Shown: in pieces, positions 48,153 to 63,100 of the stretch
How the letters are laid out: each line of letters opens with the position of its first letter
Position numbering within the stretch: the stretch's first letter is position 1
Source of the DNA: Macropodus opercularis
Taxonomy: Eukaryota; Chordata; Actinopteri; Anabantiformes; Osphronemidae
Direction: 5' to 3'
DNA: 64,000 nucleotides
Assembly: GCA_030770545.1 (NCBI GenBank)
Contig: JAUCMP010000026.1
Location: 5,436,501 to 5,500,500 of the forward strand
Translations under genes and position numbers: made by a program
The notes under the pieces: generated by a model
Seen by the model: only the letters and a program-made list of their open reading frames with translations
What the model was told of the DNA's origin: nothing
Database searches by the model: none

Positions 48153-51100
48153 GTCAGAGAAATTGTCAAATTTATCTTCTCATGGAAATGGTTTCCTGTT
48201 CAAAGATTCTTTTTCATTAGTTGTGCCATTATGCCGATGTTGTACTTTAACACATCTACGTTAATTCTCTCACTAATGTTCACACTGATGAGCATATTTG
48301 CGTTTCCTGTCAGTAGGCTGACACACTAAATCAATTACTGCTGGGCTTTGGGTCAATCATTTGTAAATAGATTAGATTTACCGTTTAATCATATAATTGG
48401 TTCATCAGAAATTGAGGTTTTAATTATTTGTCCCCCCCCACACATTTTAACATTAGCTGAGATATTGCTTGTTAATTGAATTGGTCATGCATATTCATCT
48501 GGAAAACAGAACAGATTTTAATGCCAACAGCAGTTCTTATAAAGATCGATTACACATATTTATTAATATAGGAATATAATTATTATAGCATTTTAGTAGT
48601 TGCAGATTCTAAAAGTCTAAAGTTATTTAATGATGACTTGGTTGAGTTTAGGGTATATCAGTACAAGTATTTTGTTAGTATGCTGAACCTTTGGGTATGA
48701 ACACACAAGAAAGCAATTGTCAAGTGCAAGTCAGGTTTCTGAGAACAGATGGCATTTACCCATTGTGTTTATGATGAGTAGCAATAATAATAATAATAAT
48801 AATAATAGTAATAATAATAATCAATTTCTCTTCCTTCATATTCACCAATAGCAACGTCAGTCATCACCTTTATATTTGTTTGAGCTCCACTACTTATTTA
48901 CTATATTAGTTTATCACTTTTACTACTTTTACATAAGTATTATCAGTATAAGTCATTGATCTCTCTCAACTTGGATATTTGGTAAACAATCAATTAATTA
49001 CATATTGTCAGACAGACTGTCTGATTCCTGAATATACATCAGAGGGACCCATCAGTTTGTACCTCCTTAGGTTGTAAGCAAGCAAATTTGCCATCAGTTA
49101 GTGACTCCAACCTTGCTGTAAGGATTTGAGACTGTATGAGTAAAACGCCTCTGGGCTGCATTCTTTCTTCATTTACTTTTTATGTAACCCAGCTGAATAG
49201 ATGAGTTTTATGTTGGAAGCTATTTCATTCTTGTGGTGAAAAGCGTTTTGTTCATCGTGTAAAAGGAGGAACATGTTATATCCCATTGCCCTTCGAAGAG
49301 CAATGCTCTGTTTGTGTGAATGGATATTGCCTAGTGTTTTAAAACAAATCATGAAACTGCACAGTGTAAGGTCACAACGACTGTCCCATCACAAAATTAA
49401 TTTCCTGCTGTTTACCTATTAAAACTTGCTGCCTATCCTATATTAGTCTCCTGCATAAGCTGCTGCTTTGTATCACATGTGGGAGCACAGCAGTAAAGGC
49501 AGGCAGCGTTATGCCGTCCAAGCAGTCATGTGACATATCTTTAAACCAGCCAAGCACTGTTCTGAGTTGCTTGTGTTTGTGTGCATTCACATTTCTTTGC
49601 ATCTAATGCACAATGAAACTATGCGTGTGAAACCAGCCTGAGCTTGACTCACTGCATATAAGATCGGTGTGTGTTAAGAACAGTATAACAATAGTGGAAA
49701 AGTGTCGCTGACAATCTCATGGCTACAGTAGCAGATAGCTGATGCCTAAGGGCTATACTTGGTTGGAGTTATGTAATCTTGGGCTAAAGGAAGCCTACAA
49801 GTCAAGCAGTTGTGTTGTAGAGACAGCCCCAGGCGCATGATTTTGAAGCTGAGATGAGTGCAATATGAAATATCAAAGTGTCACTGTTAGTGTAATTTGA
49901 TTAAACAATAATTATATCTAATAAAACTTGCATGGGAATTCCTTTGCTCTAATTTCTTATGTCCATTTGAACTGTTATACAGAGTAGGTAAGTGTAACTT
50001 TGACATGGCTGTTTGTGTAATGCATGAATGTCTAGATGCTAAATCTATTCCGAACCTCTGCCGTTAGCATTGGATTTCCTTTGCCTTTGCTGAGATTTCT
50101 TAGGCTTTCAACAAAAGAATGAAAGAATAGTTGATATTCTTGATGACATTGAAGTATGCAGGAGTCAAGACACAGGCTCAACAAAGAAAAATGACTGTGA
50201 AGGTTTGTGAGCTCTGTCTTTGATCACTGGCTTTAAGTGGTGCCTTTATCACTGGAACTGAAAGGTTGGACCTCCTATAGAATGCAGGACAGGAGAGATC
50301 TGAAGCCTGTTGAGCTAGATAAGATGGTTAAGTTCCATTGAAGTTATCTGTTAGTCTACTTGGGTTTACTTTATTTTTGCTTTTTTTATGTGTGTTTGTG
50401 CATGTGCTGTAACTAACATCTTTGTGAGCTGCAGTGAAAGAGAAGTGGCTGCCAACGGGGCTTCGTTCAGCCTTTTCCACCTGGACCTGCTTTTATCCGT
50501 TCCAGCTCTGATGTTGTTGCTTTAGCTGATTGCTGGCAAAAATATGAATTTTTAAAACTCTATTTAAAGCTCAGTGTGTGTGCGGTAGCGCACACACACT
50601 GAGCTGCCATGCAGATAGTCTGACTCACCTGCGGCAACTTCAGTGTCTTGCCCAAGGACACTTCGACATGTAACAGCAGTGACTGCTCTACCTCCTTCTC
50701 CCATAACATTTCAGTTATATTTATTAGTCCTAGGTGTTGTAGAAACTTAATGGTGAGGAATAAATTCTTCATTAGGGCAGAATCTTTTAGTTTGGTTTAA
50801 CATTTGTGCTTTCTGTACGTTCTGTACTTTTTCAGAATGTCTGGACAAATGGTTATTATTATTAATGAGTTTAGCCAGGCTGTGTTGGTGGTCTGCTGTG
50901 GAGAATGTTGCCTTCTGTGAATTCCTTTCATGACCAGTGTATATACAGTGAATAATTCTAGTCTCCCAGTTTTTACTATCTGGGACCAGATACAGCTAAT
51001 CAGTATGGGATCGTTATCAATAAAAGTATGTGTGTGCATGTGTAAAAACCATCCATATCCAAACCTCTGTTATCACTGGAGGTTTTTCCAGGCTAATTAG

Positions 51101-54100
51101 GTTCTTGTAGCAGCTGACTATTGACACCTCTAACTCCTACACCCGGTTATCTTGCCAGCTTTTTATCTTTTTGCCCCAGATCTTCTCTTAGCCAGTGGGA
51201 GTCTTTAGGAGTTATGGGAATGGTGGCCATGCATGAGTGACCTGAGATTAGCCTTAAAAAAATAATTGAATTATTTACACAAATGAAAAGCAAACCAGTA
51301 CAATGGCAGAGGTCAGCTAGGAACAACCTAATGCATGTGAGATGAAAGACAAGACTCTTTGATCTCAAAAATAATTACAAATTTGCATCTTACAATTGGA
51401 TCTTGCCTTGTGTTTCTTTATCTCATCCTACACTGACCTAAACATTAGAGGTAGTAATTTTTCACACAATTTATCTAAATTATGACGTGGAATAGGAAGA
51501 TATGTAAAAACACAAAGGCAGCAGGCAGTTACATAATAACGTTGCGTCATTTCTGATGTCTTCTTGTCTTCTTCTTGGTCAGTCTACAGTACACACACAC
51601 ACACACACACTCACACTCACAGCAGGTGGAGTGGGATAGATGAAAGGCTCAGGTTCTCTGCAGGTGGACAGAGCATGTGGTGCTGTGCATACAAAGGCCT
51701 CTCTCTGTAGAAATAGCCACTGTATTTCAACCATTCTCCTGAGAATTAGATTTGTGTGTGTTGTGGAATTGGTTTAGGTCCCAGTACGTCTGAAAGTCCT
51801 CCTTACAGTGAAAGCCAAACTTTCTGTGATCCTCCTCCATCAGCTCAGTTGTTGTCCATTATCGCTTAACAGTCAGTTGGTGTTCTATCCATGTTTATCT
51901 GTGCGGCTGCCTGTTCCTTGTTTTCTTGCAGAAACAGTAGGGTGCATCAAGCTCTCTAGCAGGAATTTTGTGATTTGTTTGATGGTAGTAGGTTTGTTCC
52001 CCAACCCCTTCAAAATTTTTTCTTTGGTTGGCCTTTGTGTTCCCTTCTTTTATGCCTTTTTTTTTGTTTTTTGGTGAGAAGCTGATTCCTACCTGGAGGT
52101 TCACTTATAGTCCAACTGGCAATAACAGCAACCAAAGAAGGTGTGGTTGCCTTCTTGCTTGGGTGCATTATTGTTGTTCTGAATATTGTAGTGTTGATGT
52201 GTTCATGACCTACTACAGCACTTCATAAAAGGCAGCTTGGTAATGTTCCTCCCCGTGGCAAGTGCCATCTGTCTTTCCAGCCTTTACAGGCACAACTGAA
52301 TGCTTTGGCCATTTAATTTATTCACCTCCTTCAGTGACTTTACTGTGGGTCATGCTGGGGTCATTCCTTCTTTACAATAAAGGGAATCATTAGAGTTCAG
52401 GGCTTGGCCTCGATCTGTGTAATTAAACAGAATGTTTTATTTTTGGTTGGGGAAGACACTGCTTCACTGATCATGAGCTAGTGTTAAAGATTTCACAAGC
52501 ACTGCAGGTCAGTGAATCACAGTTTGCACAAAGACTTTTTACTTAATTTAATAATTACATCAACCCCTCGTTGTAGATGAATAGAAGATTTATTATAAAA
52601 ATGTATTAACGTTCAGTTAATGCTAATTGAATACCTTAATTTTCAGTGCAAATGCCCCGTTGTTTATGTCCACTCCATGGTACATTTCGACTCATTGTTG
52701 TCAGTGTTTAAGAGAAACATTATCCTGGAGTGGATTTATGTGATGTACTTGATTTATTATTCTTTTGATGGCCAAAAAGCTGTCTAATGTATGCTGCATA
52801 AATAAAATATGTGTCTGAGCTAAAGACACAGATAGATTTATGCATGTCCCTCTATAAGCCATCACCTGCTCTTTTGTCCATGTTTGCACACATAATTAAA
52901 CACATCCATGTTTCTTAGGACTCTGTGTCTTTGAAAGACGAATGAAGAGATACTGTGGCTTTCTCTGTAATTGAAGTACTTTTATTTACACAGTATTGCT
53001 ACACAAACTATAAAGCTGAACTCTTTTTTTTTTTTTTTTTTTTTCTTTTCTTTTCTTATTTGTGCAGTCCATTTTGTACTGAATGTGGCAGCAACAGTAT
53101 CTCTGTCAGGTATATAAATCGAGTTCAGGATTTTGGGGACATAAATGAACGTGGCTTTTCTGTGGCGTGACAGTAATAAAGTATTGTCATATGAAGATGT
53201 GTGATGTTCTTATAAATCACTGTGTACAACCTAATTAAGCATTACTTTAGGCAGATTTACAGTATGTGGTTTCTCACTGTTTAATTGTGGAGGCTTGAAA
53301 CCTAGACCACCTCTGCACTGTCCTACAAATCAATACACTGTTGTGGAATAAAACACAAACACTCAAGGGATTAGTGAAGAAAAAGCGAACTATAATTAAC
53401 GTGTGTGTCTATTCCGTTTCCTAGTTACAAAGATTTGATTTATTCCGTGCTGCGTGGCTTGTAATTGTTAAATAGATGTAACAATGTGAGCTGTTCTTGA
53501 TGCTGCCACAAAGTCTCCAAGAGAAAAATTCTGCATAAAAACAGTGATCAATAAGAGAGGCTTAAATAATACTAGCAACCAGTTATTAACCATTGATTAA
53601 GGCCAATAAAGGTTCTTATTGCTCAGGGGAAAAAAACTAGCTTGTTAACTCCCTGCAAGTAATTGGTGTATTTTCCCCTAAGACCTTGAAGCTCTCATGG
53701 CAATTATCTTTCTCTTCCATTGGCCAGGAGTTTAGAGAACGACATTGACAGCATATGTTACAGTACACTTTGGAAAAGCAAACACTTGACATTCAGTTAC
53801 TTGTGAATAAATAACTTACTGGAAGTGCTGATGTGTTGTGTTCATTATAAGCGTATGCTTCAGCTGAGATGTACACTAGCTCTGATGCTTCTTTGCACAG
53901 GATGTTTTCAGGCATACTGACAGATATGGGTTACCTATTCTAGTAGTGTGTATATATATATATATATAAAAAGATGAATCTGTGGACTGATTGTGTACTG
54001 TGGGTGATGAGTAGAAGGTTAAATTGAGACAATGCTGCATATTATGCCAGTACACAGACCGAAGTTTATCTGGCTTAACTTTTACATGTGGTCAGTAGTA

Positions 54101-57100
54101 GTAGTACTGTTTTGTAAAACTAGTTGTATGGAATGTCCCCATTTTCATTTATTGTTTAAGACTTTGTGTAAATGTTCTTTGCCTTTGTTCAATCTGCTGT
54201 CAGAATACAAAATGAGAGAGATTTAAAAGTAGAATAGTGAAAAGCCTCTCCGTGAAGGGTTCTAATAAGGCATAGAAGGATTGATATCATCATATGTAAT
54301 GAATTCAAAGCTGTATCTGATTCCACGGTTATGTGCTTGCTGAGCCTGATGATTCTTATATCCTTTTAAAGCTACTCCTATTGATTTTGAAGCGAGGCAC
54401 ACGGATTTGCTGAGCCAGTGCATCTGGAGTTAACTCTATCTGTCTCCTTAAAGGGAGAGTGGATTTATGTACAGCCTCAAAACAGAAGAATTGTACCATC
54501 TGAGCAGATCCCAGTCCTGCTGCTGTCCTCAAGACTGCGAGTGTTTGTGAGTCACCATCCTGAGAGTCACCATCTTGTGTCTCTTTTGAAAGAAGACATT
54601 GAGTGTTAGAGCTGACAAAAATGAGCAAGTAGCAGCTGTTCAGTCACCTGATAAACAGTTGTTTTAACAAACCTTGGTGCTTGGTGCACACTGCTTATGG
54701 TAGAGACTGGGACAAAGTCCAAAGCAGACTTCCAGGTCCATCACTTAGTCCTTTTCTAATCCTTCCCCTCAGGGGCCACAAGCAGGAGACTGACTGAAAG
54801 AGCATGAGCAAGAACTTCAAAGAAAGAACTGAGGGAGTGAGTAAAGCTGTTGAAGTCACTTAGCAGTATTCAGCCAGAGCCAAAAGACGGCACACTGCTG
54901 CTGGACCCATTTCATGAAATACACACTCGCACCACTTCCTCTAAAGTAGTTTCTTGCTAGGCTGGTTTTTATCTTATAACTCTGTTGTGAGATAGCTAGA
55001 AATAGCTTTTTCAGGTAAACATTTTCCTATTTGCTGGTAACAAATCTGTGATACAAATAGTATCTCTGTCCTGTCCTACTCTTGTCGGGTATTGGGGAGA
55101 GAGCTTGCTTGGAATAGCTACAGTACAGGCATTCTTTATTGTCAGAGGAAGATGAGTAACATTTGGTCAAACGTTTCCACTTCTTCACAAACATCCACAA
55201 CAGGGAAACATTTCACCGTAAAAAGAAAAAAAAAAAGACCTATCTCCTTTTTACTGGTAAAAATGTGTGTACACACTCACACACTCCCCTTCACTATCCT
55301 CCTATTTGGCAGACATGACCGTATCTGTATAATGTGATTAGTTGTGCTGTGTTCATTTTAAACGAGATGTTCTTTAATCAAAGGCATTTCACTATCTTCA
55401 TAAAATGAACCATCAGGCTGCAAGACTTTCCAAAAGAAAGAAAAAATTTAATTTGTCCGCAGAATTGAGAAGATAATCAAAACACTGCTGTATCCTCAAA
55501 CAACAAATTCTGCATTTAATGTGCATCTACTTCAAAAACGGCAACAAAGGAATCATGGTTATGGTTTGTCATAGGTAGCTAAGATTGTGTATTTTAGATT
55601 ATAAAACCAAAAGTTGTTTTTTAGGTCTGGGTCTAAATAGTTTAATGACTCGGACCAAAGATATTTTGTGGGTAATTATTGTCAGTTGTATTTTTGAAAC
55701 TTTGTACATCTTGCCCTTTGTCATTCTGCTCCCTGCCCATGCTTACACTGCCGCATCCACCCCAGCCTAGTGTCCCTATGAATGACATGCATGTTAATTG
55801 TGTTAATGAAGGTCACCCAGAAGAGCAGCTGGAGTCCTTCACTGTATCTACAACACTCCCTGTAGGAAAGTTGCTGCCTGGCATGAACCTCATTGGGACA
55901 CCAAGGAATGCCATATGCTCCCTACCCACCACTTCACACCTTTCCCATGCTGTTGGCTTTTTTTCTCAGATGCCAGGGTTTTGGAAGATATTTGAGATAC
56001 TATGAGCTCTACTGAGATAAAATGTTTTGACTCTGTATGAAATATTTAATGATTTGTAGACAACTGACTGACATTCACCCAGGTTTTAGATTTACTTCTT
56101 TAATGACGTTGTATCTTACTAAATACTAGTTCAGTATTTTTTTAGTAGAACACTTAGAGGCATTTCTGTACATAGAACACTCCTACTACTGGGCTTGATT
56201 TTGAGGACAAAAAATATTAATAGTCAACTTACAATAATCTTATATTGAGTTTAACGCAATGAAAGAATATTTGTTTAAAGAGAGAGTAACTTTGACAAAA
56301 AACAAATGTAAATATGGTCCCATCTCAACATTGCTTTTCCTTGGCAGGTGGTCTGGCCAACACCCATTAGTAAGGCAGCATTAAGCATGATTTAAAGGTT
56401 AGACAGGATCTGTACTGGCATCTTGGCATCTCAGTCTCTCCAGGCAGCTGTGTGGCAGACCAGGCCTGCTGACAGAAGACTGCAGGGACAATAGTGCTTT
56501 ACTGTAGACACTGCCTCTGTCAGGCCCTGGGTGGGCTCTGCTCTGATATTTCATATTAAGGGCATGGCTGAGCATGCCTGCAGCCTCCCTGACAGTGCGA
56601 TATTGATGCACACTTCATTCTAGCAGGAGGCCAAGCACACACAAACACACACGCAAAAGAGTGTGTTGAACATTTATGCTTTAGTGGAAGACGTTAAAGG
56701 AGACTATAGATGGCCTATTGGTTGGAACAGAAAATGCACATTTTATTTATTATTTCCTGTGTAGGAAAAATAATTTCATGGATTCATTTATAACTGCTGC
56801 TTTCCTGTTGAAAAAGCATTAATAGAAAGACCAGGTGTGTGTGTGTGTGTGTGCATGGGCCTGTATTTATCTGTGGGCGACAGGGTACCAGGAGGTGTAT
56901 TCACTTTCTGCTCTGGAGTGTGAGAGAAACGGTCACAGTTCACTCCTTATTTCACGACATAGGTGGACACAAGTTCAGTAAACAGTAATTTAGTTGAATT
57001 CATATCACTTTAATTTCTGTCCACGCCATACAGAGGTTGGAGCAGGTTGCATGTAGGATAGGTCAACTTAATAAGTCTGAGTTAGTGGGACGGAATAGCT

Positions 57101-60100
57101 GGTTTTCATGGAATCTCAAAAAACTCCGAAGTTATAAATCAATTGCGCCATATCAGAACTCATATCAGATGACCTTCTTTCTGTAATTTCTGGCTCAGTT
57201 GATTATCTTTATGATCTTAGTCACACGCGGTCTGCTTTCCTGTGGGGATGATTCTGCTGCGTCTTCATTGAGCCTGTCAGCTATTAAGGATGACGAATCT
57301 ATGCTACTTATCATTCATCCCTGGTCCCTTGGTGTTGGCGCATCTATCAAGTCTGAAAATTAGTTGACAGCTTAAGCGGCTTCTGTTTGCTTTGTATGTA
57401 TTGCTCTAAGGAAGCATTTTGTGGAAGGTATACTGCAGTAGTGATATACATCCAGCCGTTTAAGGCTGGGCATCATTTTGTTCATGTATGTAGCGTAGAC
57501 TTTTACCAGAAAACCTGATTTTTAGAAGTAAATTTAAAGCAAAGTCACGAAAAGGATATCATGAAAGTCAAACAAGCCTTATAGATTGGCCTTTAATGTT
57601 TGAAACTTGGATTTACTTCACATAAAATATATTGACCCCTATAACCTGAGAAGCATTTGCGTTGAAGTTCTAACTTGCTCTGAATACATGCTGTCGTATG
57701 GTAGAAATTGTGACTCTAAACCTCCCCAAATCCTTGACACGCACAAACTTGCACATCCACACATGTAAATATAAGATGCTACTGATAGGATTTCCTCTGC
57801 TGCTGCACATCCTTTTAACGGAAAGAACAAAGAAATGCCAATGTCTTTTTTTTTTTAATAGACTAAATAATGAAAGAACAAAGTGCCGTGCAGCATAATA
57901 CACAAGGCAGTAATTTTGTATTCAGAAGCTGTCGTCTTCTGTTGCTTTCTGTGAATTTAACCCTCATATTTTTCTTAAAAGCTTTCTTAAATTCAGTAAA
58001 TGCAGATTTAGATGCGTGTAGTAGTTGAATGATCTTAAAAACAGACCGCATTTCACTTTGTCTAAAGGAAAACAGATGAACTAGGAAATTTGATCTGGCA
58101 TGAAGCCTTAAACGTATCTCTTTGATTCATAGTTTGATTTCACTGGAACGACTCACAAACACTCGGTCCAGCTCCACCTAATGTTTCAGTAATAGCTGTG
58201 TACAAAAAAATAACTAAAGTAGTGCAATAATCAAATATTACATTTAAATTTCAACACTGTTTTCACATCTGTTCTAAAGAGAAGCCTCTGGAGGATTATG
58301 ATACAGTAAGTCAGGGAGTGCACAGCATGCTTCTGTGATAAACAACAGATTTCATTTTATCTGAATGCTCCATTCATGTGAGATTTTAACTAATAGGGCT
58401 CTGCTCAGTTTTGACACAGTTTGTTTTGGTTTTAAGGATTTCTGTTCCAGGCACTTCAGTTAAGGTCATCATGAAGAACTAAGCGTTAAGGAATGCATTT
58501 TGCTGTTTGTTGTTGAGTGTTTTTGTGTGATGATATCCAGGTTAAGTCATTATGTATAAATTAACACCAGAGTTTTGGCCAGTGTTGGACTATATAATAC
58601 ATTGTCAGTACTAGGTGCTAGAAATGTACTATTACTACAGTAGCTTCTAGTATTGCACAGCACTAATAAGAGAAAATAAATCATTATTTGATGTTCAGAG
58701 AAAAAAACCCTCAACTATCAAACAACAGTATTTGACATATCCGGGAATAATTTATTGACATGTTCAATATAAATGTGTTTGGGACACGAATGTGATTGGA
58801 AAGATCCATCCACGTTTTAATAGAGCAGTTTGAAATGCAGAGCATGTAGTTGGTTCTTAGGACAGTGATATAGTAAAATCACATAATAAACACATCTATA
58901 CTGAACAGCCTGGTTTTAGCATGTAGAAGCACATCTGGCATGTGGGTCACACCAATCTGTGACATTTAATGTACAGTATGTAATGACATGACATTTTTGA
59001 CCTTCTCTGAACTTGCTGGAGTCGTGCCAAAACGAGAACATTTGAGGCTTCACATGGCCAATGAGGAGCCTACTGTAGACATAGTATTAAACTCGTTCCT
59101 TACTATCACAATATGGGAGAAGCCTCAGGACGGTGCCCTGGTGTAATTAAATATTTTGATGTACTCTGTGTGGGCTGTGGGTCCGGTGGAATGTCTGCTA
59201 TGTGGGCTGTGGTCAAGCCTGAATTACTGGTTTATTATTTGGCCCATGGAGCACTGGGTGATGGACTTATTTCCTCCCCAGTTGTAGACAGGAGCAGGAG
59301 GCAAAATGTGAGTTAGACACACTGACCTGCAACTGGGCAAAGACCTTTTTCTTTAGCCTCTGTATTAGATGAAATTACATGCTTTAGATTAGTTAATCTG
59401 GTGAAATAACTCAATTCCATCTCTGTGAGTTTGTCATTAGTAATGTTTTGACATCCTTGTTTTTTAGAAAAATGTGTCTTCCACCTTGTTTTCTGATGCA
59501 AAGCTCAAGAAAATAATCAGAACTTTGTTTAAATCAACCCCTCTAATATGCAGCATCTCTAAACGCACTATGGCAATGTAGATTTTTTGTTTGTGTAGAG
59601 GTTGATAATTTCTTAGTTGCTTCGAACTAAAAGAAGCTGTGGTATAGGACCTCAAATCAGTTTTTGAATGAGTGACGCACGTGATTTGTCAAGCCTCCAG
59701 AATCCGTTTTGTGTCTTGTCCTTGGGTCCGTGTTGAATTGGATGGATAACACATGTGACTGAAGGCAAAGGGCAGCCATGTTGAAAAGATTGTTTTCACT
59801 CTAATTCTGAAGGATGGAGGGAGGGAGCATGAATATTGAAGATTTGCTTATGGTTTAATAGTTTCGTTTCTAAACTACAGTATGTATAAGACAAGGTTAT
59901 ACATATATAAGGTAAGTTCTCTGAGACTGTTACAGCTGCACACTGCAGCTTTGTTAGTATGTAGTGGTGTCTGTTTCTGTTCTGTGCCAGCGTCACCACC
60001 GTTGATACACTCCCTCCTCTATTGTTACATTGCTACTGCATTGGCACCATCCTGCCTTACGACGTCTCGTACACAGACGTCACTGTGTTTTCACACCCGT

Positions 60101-63100
60101 GAATAGACTGTAGAGGACTTTGTTTCATGGTGTTGTTGCTAGTCCAAGCAGTGCTATGGTTCACTGCAGTGACAGCTTCTTTCTCCAAATACAGTTGGTG
60201 TGTTCTAGCTCAAGTAGATTGGGGCAGCTTTAAACACACCTGCAATCATAGTCCTTAATTCATAATATCAGTCCAGAGTAAACCTACAAACTGTTTGCAT
60301 ATTTGCCTTTTAAAGAGTAAGATGAAACAAGAAATACATTTCACTAATCTACTGTAGAAATACTGTCATCGGCCGTTATGGGTATGTAGTGGACTTCAGT
60401 TTGAGCTGTCTTACTGTAGCCTGCCAGCCATGTGACGCATGATCCTGAGAAAATGCCAACCCCGGCTTTTTTTTCAAATGTATTTTGTGCCATAATAATA
60501 AGATTGGCATGGCATCCTGTCTACCTAATGTCAGAGCATTAAGCCAATTGACTGTTGGCTGAAGAAGTGAAGAGATCCTATGCCACCTGGTTGAGATAAA
60601 GGCTGTGAAATCTGAAGTGGTACATCCTGCAGTCGAAAAAGTAAAACTATACTTTCATCTTCTAAGCTTTACTTGCAAGTTGCTGTTGATCTGTATGCAG
60701 AAATTATATTGTGAATAAAGATCTGTTTAGCACATACAGTAGTTACATGCTGTATTGCCAAAGCTGCCAAAGTTAGGTTTGAAAGTTCGTCTTTGCAAAC
60801 TATAGTGCATCACTGTAATCTACACTATATGAATTTGTGTATTTTTACTCAGATGGTTCAAAATCTTGATGCATATTTCTTGCCCTGTAAATTGATAGTT
60901 TTGTTGAACACAGGGGTTAAATTGCATTATATAAGCAATGTTCTTAAATGTTTTTCTTATGCAGGTGTTGTTGTAAGTGTTGGGCTTGGTTCTGTTTTTA
61001 AAATGCTTGATAATAAACACAGTGCACAGCTGACAACCAGATTATTAAAGTCTGCTTTTCCTACAAATCCTGCCAGTACTCATATTTCTGTCTTAACAAC
61101 TACAATTACAAGGCTATTTCCTTGAGGGAAACAGATCTTGAGAATGTTGATGTACGGTACTAGTTTCCCTTCAGGCTGCAGTGCTCACCCATAGCCAAGC
61201 ACAACAAGGAATTGGAGCTCTGGAGGAAATGAGAGCATGTCACCATCAGAGCACGAGAAGGGAGCAGGACAGGAACCTCAGCATGGCCTTCCTTTCACAT
61301 CAAGCCCAATGGAAACAATGACTTTGGCAGCTGCTAAGTGGTTGTGGTTATATTTCTAGATACTCAAGTTTACAGCGTCTTTTAAACTTGTGTTCAGAGT
61401 TTTCTTGTGACTTTTTGATTTGACTTATTTGACGTGAAGTAAGTCACAGAATGCATGTATGCAAGGTGTATGGACATGAAGAATATCTGTGGCTCCACCA
61501 CTCAAAAGCTATTTGAGTTAAGCATGGAAACGGTAGCCTCTGGAAACAAAATGCCTCTAAATTAGGGAAGAGGTGTTGCTGTTGTGCTGCTGTCAGCCAG
61601 CTGTGAGGGAGACTATAAACGTCTGTGGTTCACTAGTTCTTGTACTAGTTCGCTCTCCATCAGCTTTAATTTTAGCAGGCTCATCAGTTTCACATGCATT
61701 TTCAGTTTCCCCAGGCAGGAGCTTCGATTACCACTCAGTCTGCGTAAGAGGTGGTGTGGTCTGGTGGGAATGTGACATTCTACACCTGTGTACATAAAGC
61801 ACCAGCGGTCAGGGAATCCAACTGAATAATATTACAGTGTTAAATCTAACCGAAGCCTCTAGTGACGGTGGATATCAAGCATTGCTAAGATGAGGTATTA
61901 TAGTACATCAGCTGGATCGCCTTATTTTAGCATTAGTCACATACCTGCTTTTTCATGTTTGCTGTTATGTTTACACAGCTATCGCTAGTAATTTTCAATA
62001 ATAGTTTAACTTGCTGGGGAGCCACTCAGACAACGTGGGAGTCAACAGCTGAATGTGAGATTAATTTGAGAGGCTCAAAGGTGTCTGGCAGTTTGATTAA
62101 AGCCTTGGTGTTGATATGTTGACAACTTAGTTTCATGGCCTTGAGACTTAAGACGTCTTTCACATATTCACTGTTGCACTTCAGTAGTCAGGCCTTAGTG
62201 TCAAAAATAAGCAACTCAGCTGGCAGGAACATCTCATTCCAATTTAATCAACATATTATTTAATATGCATTTCATCTGTTCTGCAGTTGTTACTCTGATG
62301 CTTGAGTCACTGTCATTGCTGTGACAGTAAATGTGCAAGTGCAACAATTTGTCATTTAAAGCCTCTGTATTCTACAAGGTTTGTTGTAGGAACTTTACAT
62401 AGGACTGTGGTGGTGGACTAGTAATTTATTATACCAAGACCAATTATTAATTGGTTGTTCTGTAGTGTTTTAAATGTGATATGTTACTTGCCATAGTATA
62501 TGTCAATATCAATTAAGCATAATGGTCAGATTCATTGTTAATATAATAAATAATTAGCTTCAGCTTAAGTAAGCTAGTGGCTAGACTCAGAGTTTTTTCT
62601 CTCAGTACCTACAGTAACTTGCAAGCCCATCTCCACTTAATCAGTCCAGTGAAAAATACTGGTTATGTACTGTGGTCTATTGCCTTCTATGAATGTAGCT
62701 CAGAGAAATTGTTCTGCTACGCATTGGATGACCTTGGTTTCTAGACTCCTGCCCTTCAGCGCAACTGGTTCGTTATGTGAGGCACTCATCCTCTTTCTGG
62801 TTTTCTTCTTCTATTAGCCTTCTGTGTGACCCAGGACAGGTGTGATCACTCAATTTGCCTCCGTGTCATGGTTGTGGTTGTAAGTTTTAGCCAAATAATT
62901 AAATTCATAAAGAGGAGGTGAGGAAGTGATACTGGATCTGGTCCTTTACCAACCTCGCTGCAGCATCTATGTGAATACACAAAACATCCAAACGTCAAGG
63001 GATCTGGTAATGTAATAGCTGGGTATATTACCGACAGGAAGTAGATTTAGAAGTCAAAATAAATTATTTTTATTTAAGATCAGTGTTGGATTATGTTTAT

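Noticed and set aside
50568..50605. The stem-loop as a microRNA precursor
   Set aside because: 17-bp arms with a 4-base loop are too short for a typical precursor of about 60-80 bases, and the stem does not extend into the flanks.
53024..53058. T21 tract as the poly-A tail of a minus-strand retroposed gene
   Set aside because: No coding remnant, element body or target-site duplication could be seen next to it.
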